This document shows positions 13,613-21,581 of a stretch of 64,000 nt of DNA, piece after piece. Origin of the DNA: Corynebacterium kalinowskii (GTDB lineage: Bacteria > Actinomycetota > Actinomycetes > Mycobacteriales > Mycobacteriaceae); contig NZ_CP046452.1 in the NCBI RefSeq assembly GCF_009734385.1, positions 992,001 to 1,056,000 of the forward strand, written 5' to 3'. The notes below the pieces were generated by a model. The model saw only the letters and a program-made list of their open reading frames with translations, did no database searches and had not been told where the DNA came from. The position numbers and the translations under genes were made by a program. The first letter of the stretch is position 1. Each line of letters begins with the position of its first letter.

Positions 13613-13651
13613 AGTAATGTTACTGGTGTGACAATTGAGACTAATGTTACT
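13613..13651 (+). promoter_or_regulatory. Repeated TAATGTTACT element upstream of the LAATG protein
   Basis: The 10-mer TAATGTTACT occurs at 13615-13624 and again at 13642-13651. The first copy sits in a palindrome (AGTAA-TG-TTACT, 13613-13624). The 235-bp gap before the 13773 gene is AT-rich and holds no other gene, so this is a plausible pair of operator sites; the binding protein is unknown. Confidence 0.35.
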
Positions 13652-13772
13652 AAAGTTTCCAAAGTGCTTTAATTGGTCAAAGATACTTGTGGGTGAGAAT
13701 GATTTCACCTTCGACTGGGTCGCAACAGCGTGCCAGTGATGTCCCATTGAATTCACCAATTAGAGGAAAATT

Positions 13773-14822
13773 ATGAAGCGTTTTGCTACTTCTGTTACTG
13801 CATTGGCTGTTGCAGGTGCGATGTCTCTGTCCGTGCTTCCTGCAGCCCAGGCGCAAACTGCCGGTTCTTCTTTCTCCTACTCCATTGAGGGAATTGCGGG
13901 TTCCCTGCAGCAGTTCGCTAAGCTCTCTCCAGAGTTGCAAGCTGAAATTCGCGCTGCTATCGAAGCTCAAGATCTGCTGAAGCTTGTTCAGCTCAAGCTG
14001 CGCGTCGATGCCGAACTGGCCGCCCAGCAGGCCGTTGCTGACGGCAAGACCGGTGCTGAGGTAGAGGTTAAGGCTCCAGCAATGTCTTCGCATTCAGGTT
14101 CGAGCGCATTGGCTTCCGTTATCGCCGACGGTGCCTCCAGCAACAAGACTCAGCCGACCACCGGAAACACGGCTGGCGGAGAAGCCAAGGCAGAAGTTGG
14201 TTCTTCTGCTTCCTCCGTAGCGGACAAGATCACCTCCGGTTCTTCCTCTCGCACCGAAGGTGCTGAGACGAAGGGGGAGACTGGTTCTTCTGCATCTTCC
14301 GCGGTCGATAATGTTGTTTCGGGGTCTTCCGCTAAGACTGAGGGTACTGAGACGGGCGATCAGAAGGAGTCCGGTTCCTCCGCTAACCTGCTGGGCAACA
14401 TTGATGCCCGTACCATCTTGGGTCTGACCGGTGTCACCCTTGCTGTGCTTTCATTCGGTGGCTTGCTGTCCTCCGATAGCAATGGTTCTTCCAGCGGATC
14501 TTCTGACGGCTCTTCTGCTAAGGACGAGACGAAGAAGGATGAAACCAAGAAGGAGGAAACCAAGAAGGAAGAGACTCAAAAGGGCGAGACCAAGAAGGAA
14601 GACACCACTAAGGGTGAAGCCACGAAGGGTGTAGCCAAGCAAGAGGTGCGCGGAGGCGTAGCAGCTGAGAGCCAGCAGAAGCAGGGCGAAGTGGCTGCGA
14701 AGAAGCGCGGTGTCCTGGCTGCCACGGGTGAATCCATGTCTATCCGTGTGCTTGCAGGTATTGCGCTCATGCTCGTTCTGGCCGCAGGCTTTGTTGCTCG
14801 CCGGAAGTTCGCTGCTAACTAA
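13773..14822 (+). CDS. Secreted cell-wall protein with LAATG sorting signal
   Basis: A 349-residue surface protein. Residues 1-27 are a signal peptide ending AQA. Residues 45-90 are helical (LQQFAKLSPELQ...). Residues 143-200 hold two repeats of about 28-30 residues, each starting GSSASS and ending with a TEGxET motif, and a third begins at 201. A hydrophobic stretch at 215-232 is followed by a long Lys/Glu/Thr run (about 250-285). The C-terminus has LAATG (315-319), a hydrophobic helix and an RRKFAAN tail, the classic three-part sorting signal. LAxTG is the type preferred by class E sortases, and a sortase gene precedes it. AGAGGA precedes the ATG. Function unknown; possibly an adhesin or wall spacer. 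Confidence 0.82.
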   Translation: MKRFATSVTALAVAGAMSLSVLPAAQAQTAGSSFSYSIEGIAGSLQQFAKLSPELQAEIRAAIEAQDLLKLVQLKLRVDAELAAQQAVADGKTGAEVEVKAPAMSSHSGSSALASVIADGASSNKTQPTTGNTAGGEAKAEVGSSASSVADKITSGSSSRTEGAETKGETGSSASSAVDNVVSGSSAKTEGTETGDQKESGSSANLLGNIDARTILGLTGVTLAVLSFGGLLSSDSNGSSSGSSDGSSAKDETKKDETKKEETKKEETQKGETKKEDTTKGEATKGVAKQEVRGGVAAESQQKQGEVAAKKRGVLAATGESMSIRVLAGIALMLVLAAGFVARRKFAAN

Positions 14823-14846
14823 GACCGTTGGTGGGTCCTGTACTTG

Positions 14847-15515
14847 CTAGTGCAGGACCAGCTTGATGGTCATGAAGATCATCAAGCAGCCAATGGCCAC
14901 ATTGATAATTCGCCAAATAGCGGGTCGTTGCAGGATTGACGCTCCCTTGACGGAGAGAAAGCCAATGGTGGGGAACCAGATGGCACTGGAAACAAGCGCT
15001 CCGGCGGCAAAGTTCCAGCGAAGTACCTCTCCATGTTGATTGGCAATGCCACCTAGCATCACCAGAGCATCGATATAGGCCACGGGGTTCAGCCAAGTAA
15101 AGGCGAGAGCCGTGAGAACTGGTCGGTGCCAAGAAGTTCGCTTCCGGGTGCGTGTTGGGGCGGTCTTTACCAGCACATCGCCCCCCTCCAAACTATGAGA
15201 CCGGGGACTTTCTTCGGCCACGATTCCAGTCTCTGATGGGGCTGCGGCATCGCGGAAGCATGTGAAGGCGAAGTACGCAAGGTACGCTGCACCGAACCAC
15301 TTCAGCACGCTGAGGAACATAGGAGCGCTTTCGACGAGCACTCCCACTCCGAGGGTGCCGCCCAGGATGAGGATGACGTCGGAAAGCAAGCAGACGATGA
15401 GGATAGGAACGACGTGTTCCCGCTTGATTCCTTGCTTGATAATCAGCGCATTCTGGGGGCCGATGGCAACAATGAGGGATAGGCCGATGATCAAACCACT
15501 AACAAAAACGCTCAT
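14847..15515 (-). CDS. lysE: L-lysine/arginine exporter, LysE family
   Basis: A 222-residue membrane protein with about six hydrophobic segments and the LysE/ArgO hallmark IVAIGPQNALIIKQG near residues 15-30 plus TWLNPVAYIDALVMLGG in the second half. The central loop (about residues 95-130) is hydrophilic and longer than usual. It exports basic amino acids when their cytoplasmic pool is high. It is divergent from the LysR-type regulator lysG, an arrangement known from C. glutamicum. Confidence 0.93.
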   Translation of the reverse strand: MSVFVSGLIIGLSLIVAIGPQNALIIKQGIKREHVVPILIVCLLSDVILILGGTLGVGVLVESAPMFLSVLKWFGAAYLAYFAFTCFRDAAAPSETGIVAEESPRSHSLEGGDVLVKTAPTRTRKRTSWHRPVLTALAFTWLNPVAYIDALVMLGGIANQHGEVLRWNFAAGALVSSAIWFPTIGFLSVKGASILQRPAIWRIINVAIGCLMIFMTIKLVLH

Positions 15516-15534
15516 GGTCTCTATTGTCGCCTAC

Positions 15535-15551
15535 TTTGCATTTTAAGCAAA
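15535..15551 (-). promoter_or_regulatory. Probable LysG operator over the lysE promoter
   Basis: TTTGC-N7-GCAAA is a dyad of the LysR T-N11-A type, 20 bp upstream of the lysE start. Its spacer, read on the minus strand, is TTAAAAT, a possible -10 of lysE. LysG binding is inferred from position and symmetry. Confidence 0.45.
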
Positions 15552-15639
15552 TGTAATCTTCCTACCTGGAAGTGAAAATGCCTAAACTCGCTAGAGTGAT
15601 TTCGCTCGAAACATGCTAAAGGTGCGTTAGTATTACTTC

Positions 15640-16509
15640 ATGAACCAAAATCATCTCACTACGTTGCTCGCCGTGTTGGATGAGGGCAGCTTCGAAGGTG
15701 CCGCAGACGCCTTGCGCATTACGCCTAGCGCAGTGAGCCAGCGCATCAAAGCGTTGGAGTCTGACATGGGGCGGGTACTTATTCGTCGCACCAGCCCGGT
15801 GGCCGCAACCGACGCGGGCGAAATTCTAGCGCAGGCTGCGCGTCGAATGGCGCTGCTCCAAGCTGAAACTGACGTCGCGCTGGAACGCAGTATTTCCCGA
15901 GTCCCACTGTCGGTAGCTATCAACGCTGATTCCCTGGCAACATGGTTCCAGTCGGTGTTTTCCGACGTAGCCAAGTGGAAGCATGCCACTTTGCAGCTGC
16001 GCATCGAGGATGAGGCGCACTCGCTCACTTTGCTGCGTCGCGGTGACTGTCTCGGCGCCGTGACAACTGAGGCAACGCCGGTATCAGGGTGCGACGTACG
16101 CGAGTTGGGAACTATGCGATACCGACCGGTGGCCACCCCTGCCCTGAAAGATGCATTTACCTCCGATGAAGGCATCGACTGGGCCGACATGCCGGTGCTC
16201 CGCTACGGCCCCAACGATGCCATCCAGGAATCTGACTGGCGTGGTCGGCTCCCGGAGCGCCCGCGCGAGCGTCGCGTCAGTCAGATCCCATCCTCCGAGG
16301 CTTTCCTCGAAGCCGTGCGCTGCGGTTTAGGCTGGGCGTATGTTGCCGACCTGCAGAGCGATCCGCTGCTCGAGACCGGCGAATTGGTGTTGCTTGACAG
16401 CACGCATGTCGACGTCCCTCTTTACTGGCAGCACTGGCGTCTACAGTCGGCCATGCTGCAGGATCTCACCCAGTCCGTCGTGGATGCCGCAAAGCAGCAC
16501 TTGTCCTAG
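15640..16509 (+). CDS. lysG: LysR-type activator of lysE
   Basis: A 289-residue LysR-type regulator. The N-terminal winged helix-turn-helix (LTTLLAVLDEGSFEGAADALRITPSAVSQRIKALE region, about residues 5-40) is followed by a periplasmic-binding-like effector domain. The ArgP/LysG/IciA subfamily responds to lysine and arginine; its position divergent from lysE makes it the exporter's activator. A TAGTAT -10 box (15628-15633) ends 6 nt before the ATG, so translation is probably leaderless. Confidence 0.93.
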   Translation: MNQNHLTTLLAVLDEGSFEGAADALRITPSAVSQRIKALESDMGRVLIRRTSPVAATDAGEILAQAARRMALLQAETDVALERSISRVPLSVAINADSLATWFQSVFSDVAKWKHATLQLRIEDEAHSLTLLRRGDCLGAVTTEATPVSGCDVRELGTMRYRPVATPALKDAFTSDEGIDWADMPVLRYGPNDAIQESDWRGRLPERPRERRVSQIPSSEAFLEAVRCGLGWAYVADLQSDPLLETGELVLLDSTHVDVPLYWQHWRLQSAMLQDLTQSVVDAAKQHLS

Positions 16510-16513
16510 AAAG

Positions 16514-16530
16514 TTCGATACGTTATCGAA
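16514..16530. promoter_or_regulatory. 17-bp palindrome between lysG and the DoxX-like gene
   Basis: TTCGATA-CGT-TATCGAA has perfect 7-bp arms, starts 4 bp after the lysG stop, and has a TTTTTT run (16540-16545) shortly after. It may be a weak terminator of lysG or an operator for the next gene. Confidence 0.4.
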
Positions 16531-16593
16531 TCGACGTGGTTTTTTGCCGTGTTTGTCGGTATTTGCCGAGGGATGCTGGCCTAGTCTTGTGGC

Positions 16594-17508
16594 ATGACCA
16601 ACAATCAGCACCCTGACCGAATGCAACCAGCAGACCTTGATGGTCTGGACAATGTCCCCACCTATGACCCGAAGAAAAGCGGTTCGGGGCTAGGTAAGTT
16701 TTATGAGCGTTACGGCCGTTCGGCGCCGAAGAACATTGACCCGAATGCTGCAGAAGCTGTTTCTGAATCAACGCCAGTGAGCACGAACGATGCGACTGCT
16801 ACCCATGACCTGTACAAGGTCAGCAATGAACCAGAGCCGACCGCATCTTTCGACGCTCCGACAGTGTCCGAGTCGCCGTATCAGCAGCCTGCTGCCGCCA
16901 TGTCCGACCCTTTCTCAGCAACTGCTACCTCAGCAACCCCGGCTACGACAACGGATTATGATGACGCCCCGGTCGTCGATAAGCCTGCAGATGCCCGACG
17001 CGGCACGATCGACCTTGGTTTGATGATTATTCGCCTGGGCGTCGGTGCGTTGCTGACCTTTATGGCTGTACAAACCTTCTTCGAGCTCGGTGGAGCGCCG
17101 GGCATTAATGGTCTGAAGGAGCAGTTCGCGAATTACGCGATGGGCGACATCCTGGCCATTGCCGTGCCAACGATGCAGCTGGTGGCTGGTGTGTTCCTGC
17201 TGCTCGGCCTGCTCACCCCGGTGGCAGCTTCGATCGCCACCGCGGTCACTGGATTCGGCGCAGTCCACGCGCTGGCGCAGCAAGATGGAATTAGCTGGCT
17301 CAACCCAGGCGATAGCCTCATTCTGCCGTTCCTGCTCGCACTCATCGCATTCGGGCTGCAGTTCACCGGACCTGGTCGCATCTCCTTGGATGTCGCGCGC
17401 AGCTGGGCAAAGCGACCACTCGTATCCTCGTGGATTTGGGCGATCGTCGGCGTTGCTGGCGCCGTCGCCATGTGGTGGTTCCTCGCGGGCGTTAATCCAC
17501 TCGGCTAG
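16594..17508 (+). CDS. DoxX-like membrane protein with long acidic N-terminal tail
   Basis: A 304-residue protein. The first 140 residues are hydrophilic, rich in Ser, Thr, Pro and acidic residues, and look disordered (YDPKKSGSGLGKFYERYGR near 24-42 is a notable basic patch). Residues 145-304 hold four or five membrane helices with the DoxX pattern (RLGVGALLTFMAVQTFFELGG, QLVAGVFLLLGLLTPVAA). DoxX proteins are linked to redox or thiol stress in mycobacteria; the exact role is unknown. A TAGTCT -10 box ends 6 nt before the ATG. The 3' end overlaps the convergent GT87 gene by 17 bp. Confidence 0.82.
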   Translation: MTNNQHPDRMQPADLDGLDNVPTYDPKKSGSGLGKFYERYGRSAPKNIDPNAAEAVSESTPVSTNDATATHDLYKVSNEPEPTASFDAPTVSESPYQQPAAAMSDPFSATATSATPATTTDYDDAPVVDKPADARRGTIDLGLMIIRLGVGALLTFMAVQTFFELGGAPGINGLKEQFANYAMGDILAIAVPTMQLVAGVFLLLGLLTPVAASIATAVTGFGAVHALAQQDGISWLNPGDSLILPFLLALIAFGLQFTGPGRISLDVARSWAKRPLVSSWIWAIVGVAGAVAMWWFLAGVNPLG

Positions 17509-18745
17509 GAGCTGGGTTTCCTCTCATCACCACGAACAGGCTGACCACGATGAAGACCATCAGCCAGAGATAGCCCGAGAGGACCAGCTTTTCCAGGATG
17601 CTGAGGTGGAACATCTCAGCATTCAAATCACCAAAAATCCAGTGCGGCTTGATTTGTAAGCAAAATAGCCATGTGGCTCCTGCGCAGATTCCAAGCAGCA
17701 CTGGATTTCCTGCTGTAGTGAGCCAGCGGAACAACAAGACCATGGCAAATAGCGGCATCCATACCCAGTGGTGCGACCACGAAATCGGGGAGATGATCAG
17801 CATAAGGCCCGCGTTGGCCAGGGCTGCATCCACGATCATGTCACGGCGGAACATCATGATCATGAGACGCGCGACAGCGACGATCGCGATCACGACGAAC
17901 ACCAGCCACAGGATGTCAATCAAACCTTGATGGGCCACCGCTGCCTGTTCAGATGGCGCCCAGCGCGCGAGCATCCCCTTGATTGATTGGTTGGTCAGGT
18001 AGGCAGTACTCACGCCTGCCTCGCTGGTGGAATTCATCTTGAAAATTGTGTCGGTGTAGAACTCGATTGTGGCAGTGAGACGGAAACACGCGGTGATCGC
18101 GGTGACCACTACACCCGAAACAACTGCCCACCCGATTGCCCTGAAATCCTTCCTGAGCAGGAAGAACAGGCAGAGCGCGACCGGTGTGAGTTTGATGGCC
18201 GCGGCGATGCCGATCAGCGTGCCTTGGGGTAGCCAGCGTTTACGGGGCACTAAATCCAGGACACACAGCGCCATGACCAGCACATTGATCTGTCCGAAGC
18301 TGGCGTTCATGGTGTGCGGCTCTGACAGCAGTGCCAGCGGCCACATCACGCACGCGAAAGTGAAGGCGTGTAAGCGGTTCGCGATGAGAGCCTGTGCGAT
18401 CGCATAGATGCACACAAACGTCAGGGCCGTGGACATGGCGAGCACGAATGCCGCGGCTACCTCGCTACTTACCAACGCGAACGGAGACAGAATCGCGGCT
18501 CCGAAGGGCGGATAGATGAACGGCAATACGACGCCACGAACGTTGAAGGACTCAAAGTACAGCGATTGATTGTCCAAAAACGCCCTCCCCCCGGCCCGGT
18601 AGACCTCCATGTCCAGCAAAAATTCCCATTTTGTGAAGAACATGTAGATCTGCCAGAAGCCAGAAACGAGGGCGATTCCACAGATGGTCCAAAGAACTTT
18701 AGGACTCAATTCCATTCTGACGGCTTGCGACGGGGACACAATCAT
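17492..18745 (-). CDS. GT87 polyprenol-phosphate-mannose-dependent alpha-mannosyltransferase
   Basis: A 417-residue polytopic membrane protein with around ten hydrophobic helices. The early loop WEFLLDMEVYRAGGRAF carries the aspartate expected in GT-C enzymes, followed by FIYPPFGAAILSP; SFGQINVLVMAL and SPISWSHHWVWM are further family motifs (GT87, DUF2029). Members add alpha-1,2-mannose branches to lipomannan/lipoarabinomannan or PIM glycolipids from a lipid-linked donor on the outer membrane face. It begins 11 bp after ilvD; ATG 18715 is an alternative start. It overlaps the DoxX-like gene tail to tail. Confidence 0.85.
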   Translation of the reverse strand: MIVSPSQAVRMELSPKVLWTICGIALVSGFWQIYMFFTKWEFLLDMEVYRAGGRAFLDNQSLYFESFNVRGVVLPFIYPPFGAAILSPFALVSSEVAAAFVLAMSTALTFVCIYAIAQALIANRLHAFTFACVMWPLALLSEPHTMNASFGQINVLVMALCVLDLVPRKRWLPQGTLIGIAAAIKLTPVALCLFFLLRKDFRAIGWAVVSGVVVTAITACFRLTATIEFYTDTIFKMNSTSEAGVSTAYLTNQSIKGMLARWAPSEQAAVAHQGLIDILWLVFVVIAIVAVARLMIMMFRRDMIVDAALANAGLMLIISPISWSHHWVWMPLFAMVLLFRWLTTAGNPVLLGICAGATWLFCLQIKPHWIFGDLNAEMFHLSILEKLVLSGYLWLMVFIVVSLFVVMRGNPAPSRVD

Positions 18746-18756
18746 AGTGACCCACT

Positions 18757-20598
18757 TTAGTCCACCCGGCGCACGGCTCCCTTGTCCGCAGAGGTTGCTA
18801 GCTGTGCGTAAGCGCGCAAGGCCCGGGTCACGGTACGTTGGCGGGCGCGAGGCTGCCACGGCTTGTCGCTGGTGAGCATGGCTTCACGACGCCGCTCCAG
18901 TTCCTCCTCGCTCACTTCAACCTGCAGCAGACGCTCATGCACGTCGATGGTGATGATGTCGCCATCCTCAATCAGCCCGATGACGCCGCCATGGGCAGCC
19001 TCAGGGGAGATGTGGCCGATGGACAGACCTGAGGAGCCGCCCGAGAAGCGGCCATCGGTGATGAGTGCGCACTTCTTGCCAAGTCCGGCGCCCTTGAGGA
19101 ACGCAGTCGGGTGCAGCATTTCCTGCATACCCGGGCCGCCGGAGGGGCCTTCGTAGCGCACGACGAGGACGTCGCCGGGCTGGATCGTTTTGTTCAAAAT
19201 GACGGACACAGCCTCTTCTTGGGATTCCACCACGCGTGCCGGTCCGGTGAAGTGCCAGAGGTCTTCATCCACGCCAGCGGCCTTGATGATCGCGCCGTCA
19301 GGAGCGATGTTGCCACGCAGAACAGCGAGTCCGCCGTCCTTGGTATAAGCGTGCTCGACGTCGCGGATGCAGCCGTTAGCAGCGTCCGTGTCCAGGCTGT
19401 CCCATTGATTATTAGTGGAAAATGCCTCGGTGGTGCGGACTCCGCCAGGAGCGGCGTGGAACAGTTGGATAGCCTTCTCGGTGGCTTTACCGGAGCGAAT
19501 GTCCCAGTCTTCCAGCCATTCCTTGAGCGTCGGGGCGTGTACGGCGTGGACATCCTCGTTCAAGAGTCCGCCACGGTAGAGCTCACCGAGGATCGCGGGG
19601 ATGCCGCCGGCGCGGTGGACATCTTCCATGTGGTAGTCGGAGTTAGGGGAGACCTTGCTCAGGCAGCCGACCTTCTTGGACAACATGTCGATGTCAGCCA
19701 GGTCAAAGTCAATCTCGCCTTCCTGGGCTGCCGCGAGAATGTGTAGCACGGTGTTAGTCGAGCCACCCATGGCCATGTCGAGTGCCATGGCGTTTTCAAA
19801 GGCATGTTTGGTGGCGATGTTACGTGGCAGCGCGGACTCGTCGCCTTCGCCGTAGTAGCGCTTGGCGAGATCGACGATGGTGCGGCCGGCTTCCTCGAAC
19901 AGGGCACGACGTGCTTCGTGGGTAGCCAGTGTGGAGCCGTTGCCTGGAAGGGAAAGGCCGAGGGCCTCAGTAAGGCAGTTCATGGAGTTTGCGGTGAACA
20001 TGCCCGAGCATGAGCCACAGGTTGGGCAAGCGGAGCGCTCGACTTCGGTCAGGCCGGATTCGTCCACGGAATCATTGGCAGACGCGGAGATCGCGGTGAT
20101 GAGGTCGGTGGGAGCGTGGGCGACGCCGTCGACAACAACTGCCTTGCCAGCTTCCATCGGACCACCGGAGACGAAAACTACGGGGATGTTCAGACGCAGA
20201 GCAGCGTTCAGCATGCCCGGGGTGATCTTGTCACAGTTAGAAATACAGACCAGGGCGTCGGCAGTGTGGGCATTGACCATGTACTCGACCGAGTCAGCGA
20301 TGATTTCGCGCGACGGCAGGGAATACAGCATGCCACCGTGTCCCATGGCGATTCCATCATCGACAGCGATGGTGTGGAACTCTTTGGCCACGCCGCCAGC
20401 TGCCACGATGGCCTCCGCAACGATCTCGCCCACGTTCTTGAGATGAACATGGCCCGGGACGAACTGCGTGTAGGAGTTGGCAATAGCAATGATCGGCTTG
20501 CCAAAGTCATTGTCGCCCATGCCGGTTGCGCGCCAGAGAGCGCGGGCACCTGCGGCGTTACGACCAACGGTGGTTACTTTTGAACGGAGAGGGATCAT
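18757..20598 (-). CDS. ilvD: Dihydroxy-acid dehydratase
   Basis: A 613-residue enzyme of valine, isoleucine and pantothenate synthesis that dehydrates 2,3-dihydroxy-isovalerate and -methylvalerate. The iron-sulphur ligands are in [13 protein letters not shown] and [19 protein letters not shown]-terminal [14 protein letters not shown] is also typical. It is transcribed away from ilvBNC, separated by the PH-domain gene, and probably leads the GT87 gene in one transcript. Confidence 0.96.
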   Translation of the reverse strand: MIPLRSKVTTVGRNAAGARALWRATGMGDNDFGKPIIAIANSYTQFVPGHVHLKNVGEIVAEAIVAAGGVAKEFHTIAVDDGIAMGHGGMLYSLPSREIIADSVEYMVNAHTADALVCISNCDKITPGMLNAALRLNIPVVFVSGGPMEAGKAVVVDGVAHAPTDLITAISASANDSVDESGLTEVERSACPTCGSCSGMFTANSMNCLTEALGLSLPGNGSTLATHEARRALFEEAGRTIVDLAKRYYGEGDESALPRNIATKHAFENAMALDMAMGGSTNTVLHILAAAQEGEIDFDLADIDMLSKKVGCLSKVSPNSDYHMEDVHRAGGIPAILGELYRGGLLNEDVHAVHAPTLKEWLEDWDIRSGKATEKAIQLFHAAPGGVRTTEAFSTNNQWDSLDTDAANGCIRDVEHAYTKDGGLAVLRGNIAPDGAIIKAAGVDEDLWHFTGPARVVESQEEAVSVILNKTIQPGDVLVVRYEGPSGGPGMQEMLHPTAFLKGAGLGKKCALITDGRFSGGSSGLSIGHISPEAAHGGVIGLIEDGDIITIDVHERLLQVEVSEEELERRREAMLTSDKPWQPRARQRTVTRALRAYAQLATSADKGAVRRVD

Positions 20599-20628
20599 GG
20601 CTACTCGCTTACTTGTTCACGAGGGGGT

Positions 20629-21123
20629 TTAGGCCTCATCTTTATGCTTCAGGATTTGTCGACCATCGCGGTAGAAAACCACGACCTTTTCATCGGCGGC
20701 TTCGCGGCCGGCAGTTAGTACGTCAACAATGCGCCCCTGGGAGGCGGCGCTGAGCTGAGGCAAAGAGTTGAAGGACACCCCGGGGAGGGAGAACTCCTTG
20801 TCGGACGAGTTCCTGGCAAAGGTCTTGCTGCCGCCAAACCGAATACCAGCAAAATCCTCCCACGACACCTTTTGGGCAGCGGTAAACGCGTGGTGGGCGG
20901 TGATTCCGTTCTCGTCAACAATCGTCTTAGATTTCAGTACCCAATACGCAAAAAGCGCAGGAATAGCCAGGATCCAAAACAGGTATAGGGGCTTTGCACC
21001 GATGACGAGCAAGGAGATCAGCGCCATCACACCAGCACCGATGAGGTGAGTGCGGTCAGCGTGGAAGGTGGCTGCCTGCGGCGCTTGTGGCGTGTTAGGC
21101 GAGGAGGCGGTCTCAGAACTCAT
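20629..21123 (-). CDS. PH-domain membrane protein (Cfp6-like)
   Basis: A 164-residue protein. Residues 1-20 are hydrophilic, two hydrophobic helices follow (about residues 30-65, ALISLLVIGAKPLYLFWILAIPALFAYWV split by a short turn), and the rest is a bacterial PH fold (TIVDENGITAHHAF...VSWEDFAGIRF). This is the family of mycobacterial low-molecular-weight antigen 6. ATG 21123 is preferred to 21132, because a TAGAAT -10 box ends 7 nt before it. Its place between ilvD and ilvB is as I recall it in C. glutamicum, but no mechanosensitive-channel gene follows here. Confidence 0.78.
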   Translation of the reverse strand: MSSETASSPNTPQAPQAATFHADRTHLIGAGVMALISLLVIGAKPLYLFWILAIPALFAYWVLKSKTIVDENGITAHHAFTAAQKVSWEDFAGIRFGGSKTFARNSSDKEFSLPGVSFNSLPQLSAASQGRIVDVLTAGREAADEKVVVFYRDGRQILKHKDEA

Positions 21124-21254
21124 AGTGGTCATTCTATGCAGGAGGGGGGATCTGGTGGGAGTCGGGGCTATTTCCGCGATCATCATGCGGGTATTTGTGC
21201 AGGTAAATCGAGGGGGTTGTAACTCTCGGGGGCAAAAATGGGACAACTGTTTCA

Positions 21255-21269
21255 AAGTGTGAGACACTT
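21255..21269. promoter_or_regulatory. 15-bp palindrome upstream of ilvB leader
   Basis: AAGTGT-GAG-ACACTT, about 60 bp upstream of the ilvB -10 box, is a candidate regulator site for ilvBNC. No regulator can be named. Confidence 0.35.
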
Positions 21270-21328
21270 GCGGGGGTGGAAATGGAACGGAATTTCCCAA
21301 AATTGCTTTTCATATCCAACGCACTGTG

Positions 21329-21334
21329 TATTAT
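21329..21334 (+). promoter_or_regulatory. ilvBNC promoter -10 box
   Basis: TATTAT lies 6 nt before the ATG of the leader peptide. TTGCTT (21303-21308) is a candidate -35 with a long 20-nt spacer. The spacing suggests that the leader peptide is translated from a leaderless mRNA. Confidence 0.55.
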
Positions 21335-21340
21335 CGAGGC

Positions 21341-21391
21341 ATGCACATTATTCGACTTGTAGTACTCGTACGTTCACGGCGCTTGCCGTAG
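21341..21391 (+). CDS. ilvB leader peptide (attenuation control)
   Basis: A 16-codon reading frame, MHIIRLVVLVRSRRLP, rich in Ile, Leu and Val, precedes a transcription terminator. Ribosome stalling at these codons when branched-chain aminoacyl-tRNA is scarce would favour read-through into ilvB. CGACTTGTAG (21353-21362) inside the peptide is the exact complement of CTACAAGTCG (21398-21407), giving the 1:2 pairing needed. An equivalent leader is known for ilvBNC of C. glutamicum. Confidence 0.88.
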   Translation: MHIIRLVVLVRSRRLP

Positions 21392-21421
21392 CGACGCCTA
21401 CAAGTCGTCCCCAGTCAAGCG

Positions 21422-21460
21422 CCCTCGACAACACCCACCACAGTGTTGGCCGAGGGTTTT
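21422..21460 (+). terminator. ilvB attenuator terminator
   Basis: CCCTCG-a-CAACAC pairs with GTGTTG-g-CCGAGGG and is followed by TTTT; it lies 30 bp after the leader peptide stop and about 120 bp before ilvB. Confidence 0.88.
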
Positions 21461-21581
21461 GACATTTAAGCCCCGATTGAGCTGGAAGTGACTACTCATC
21501 AAGGACCGCCACCCATGGATCCGAGACGAGATCGCGGAAAGTTCGAAGTAACTGTGATCCTCATACCCAAAGGAGCAACTC

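Noticed and set aside
14520..14640. Short repeats as a possible CRISPR array
   Set aside because: The repeats encode Lys/Glu-rich protein units within an open gene; there are no regular spacers.
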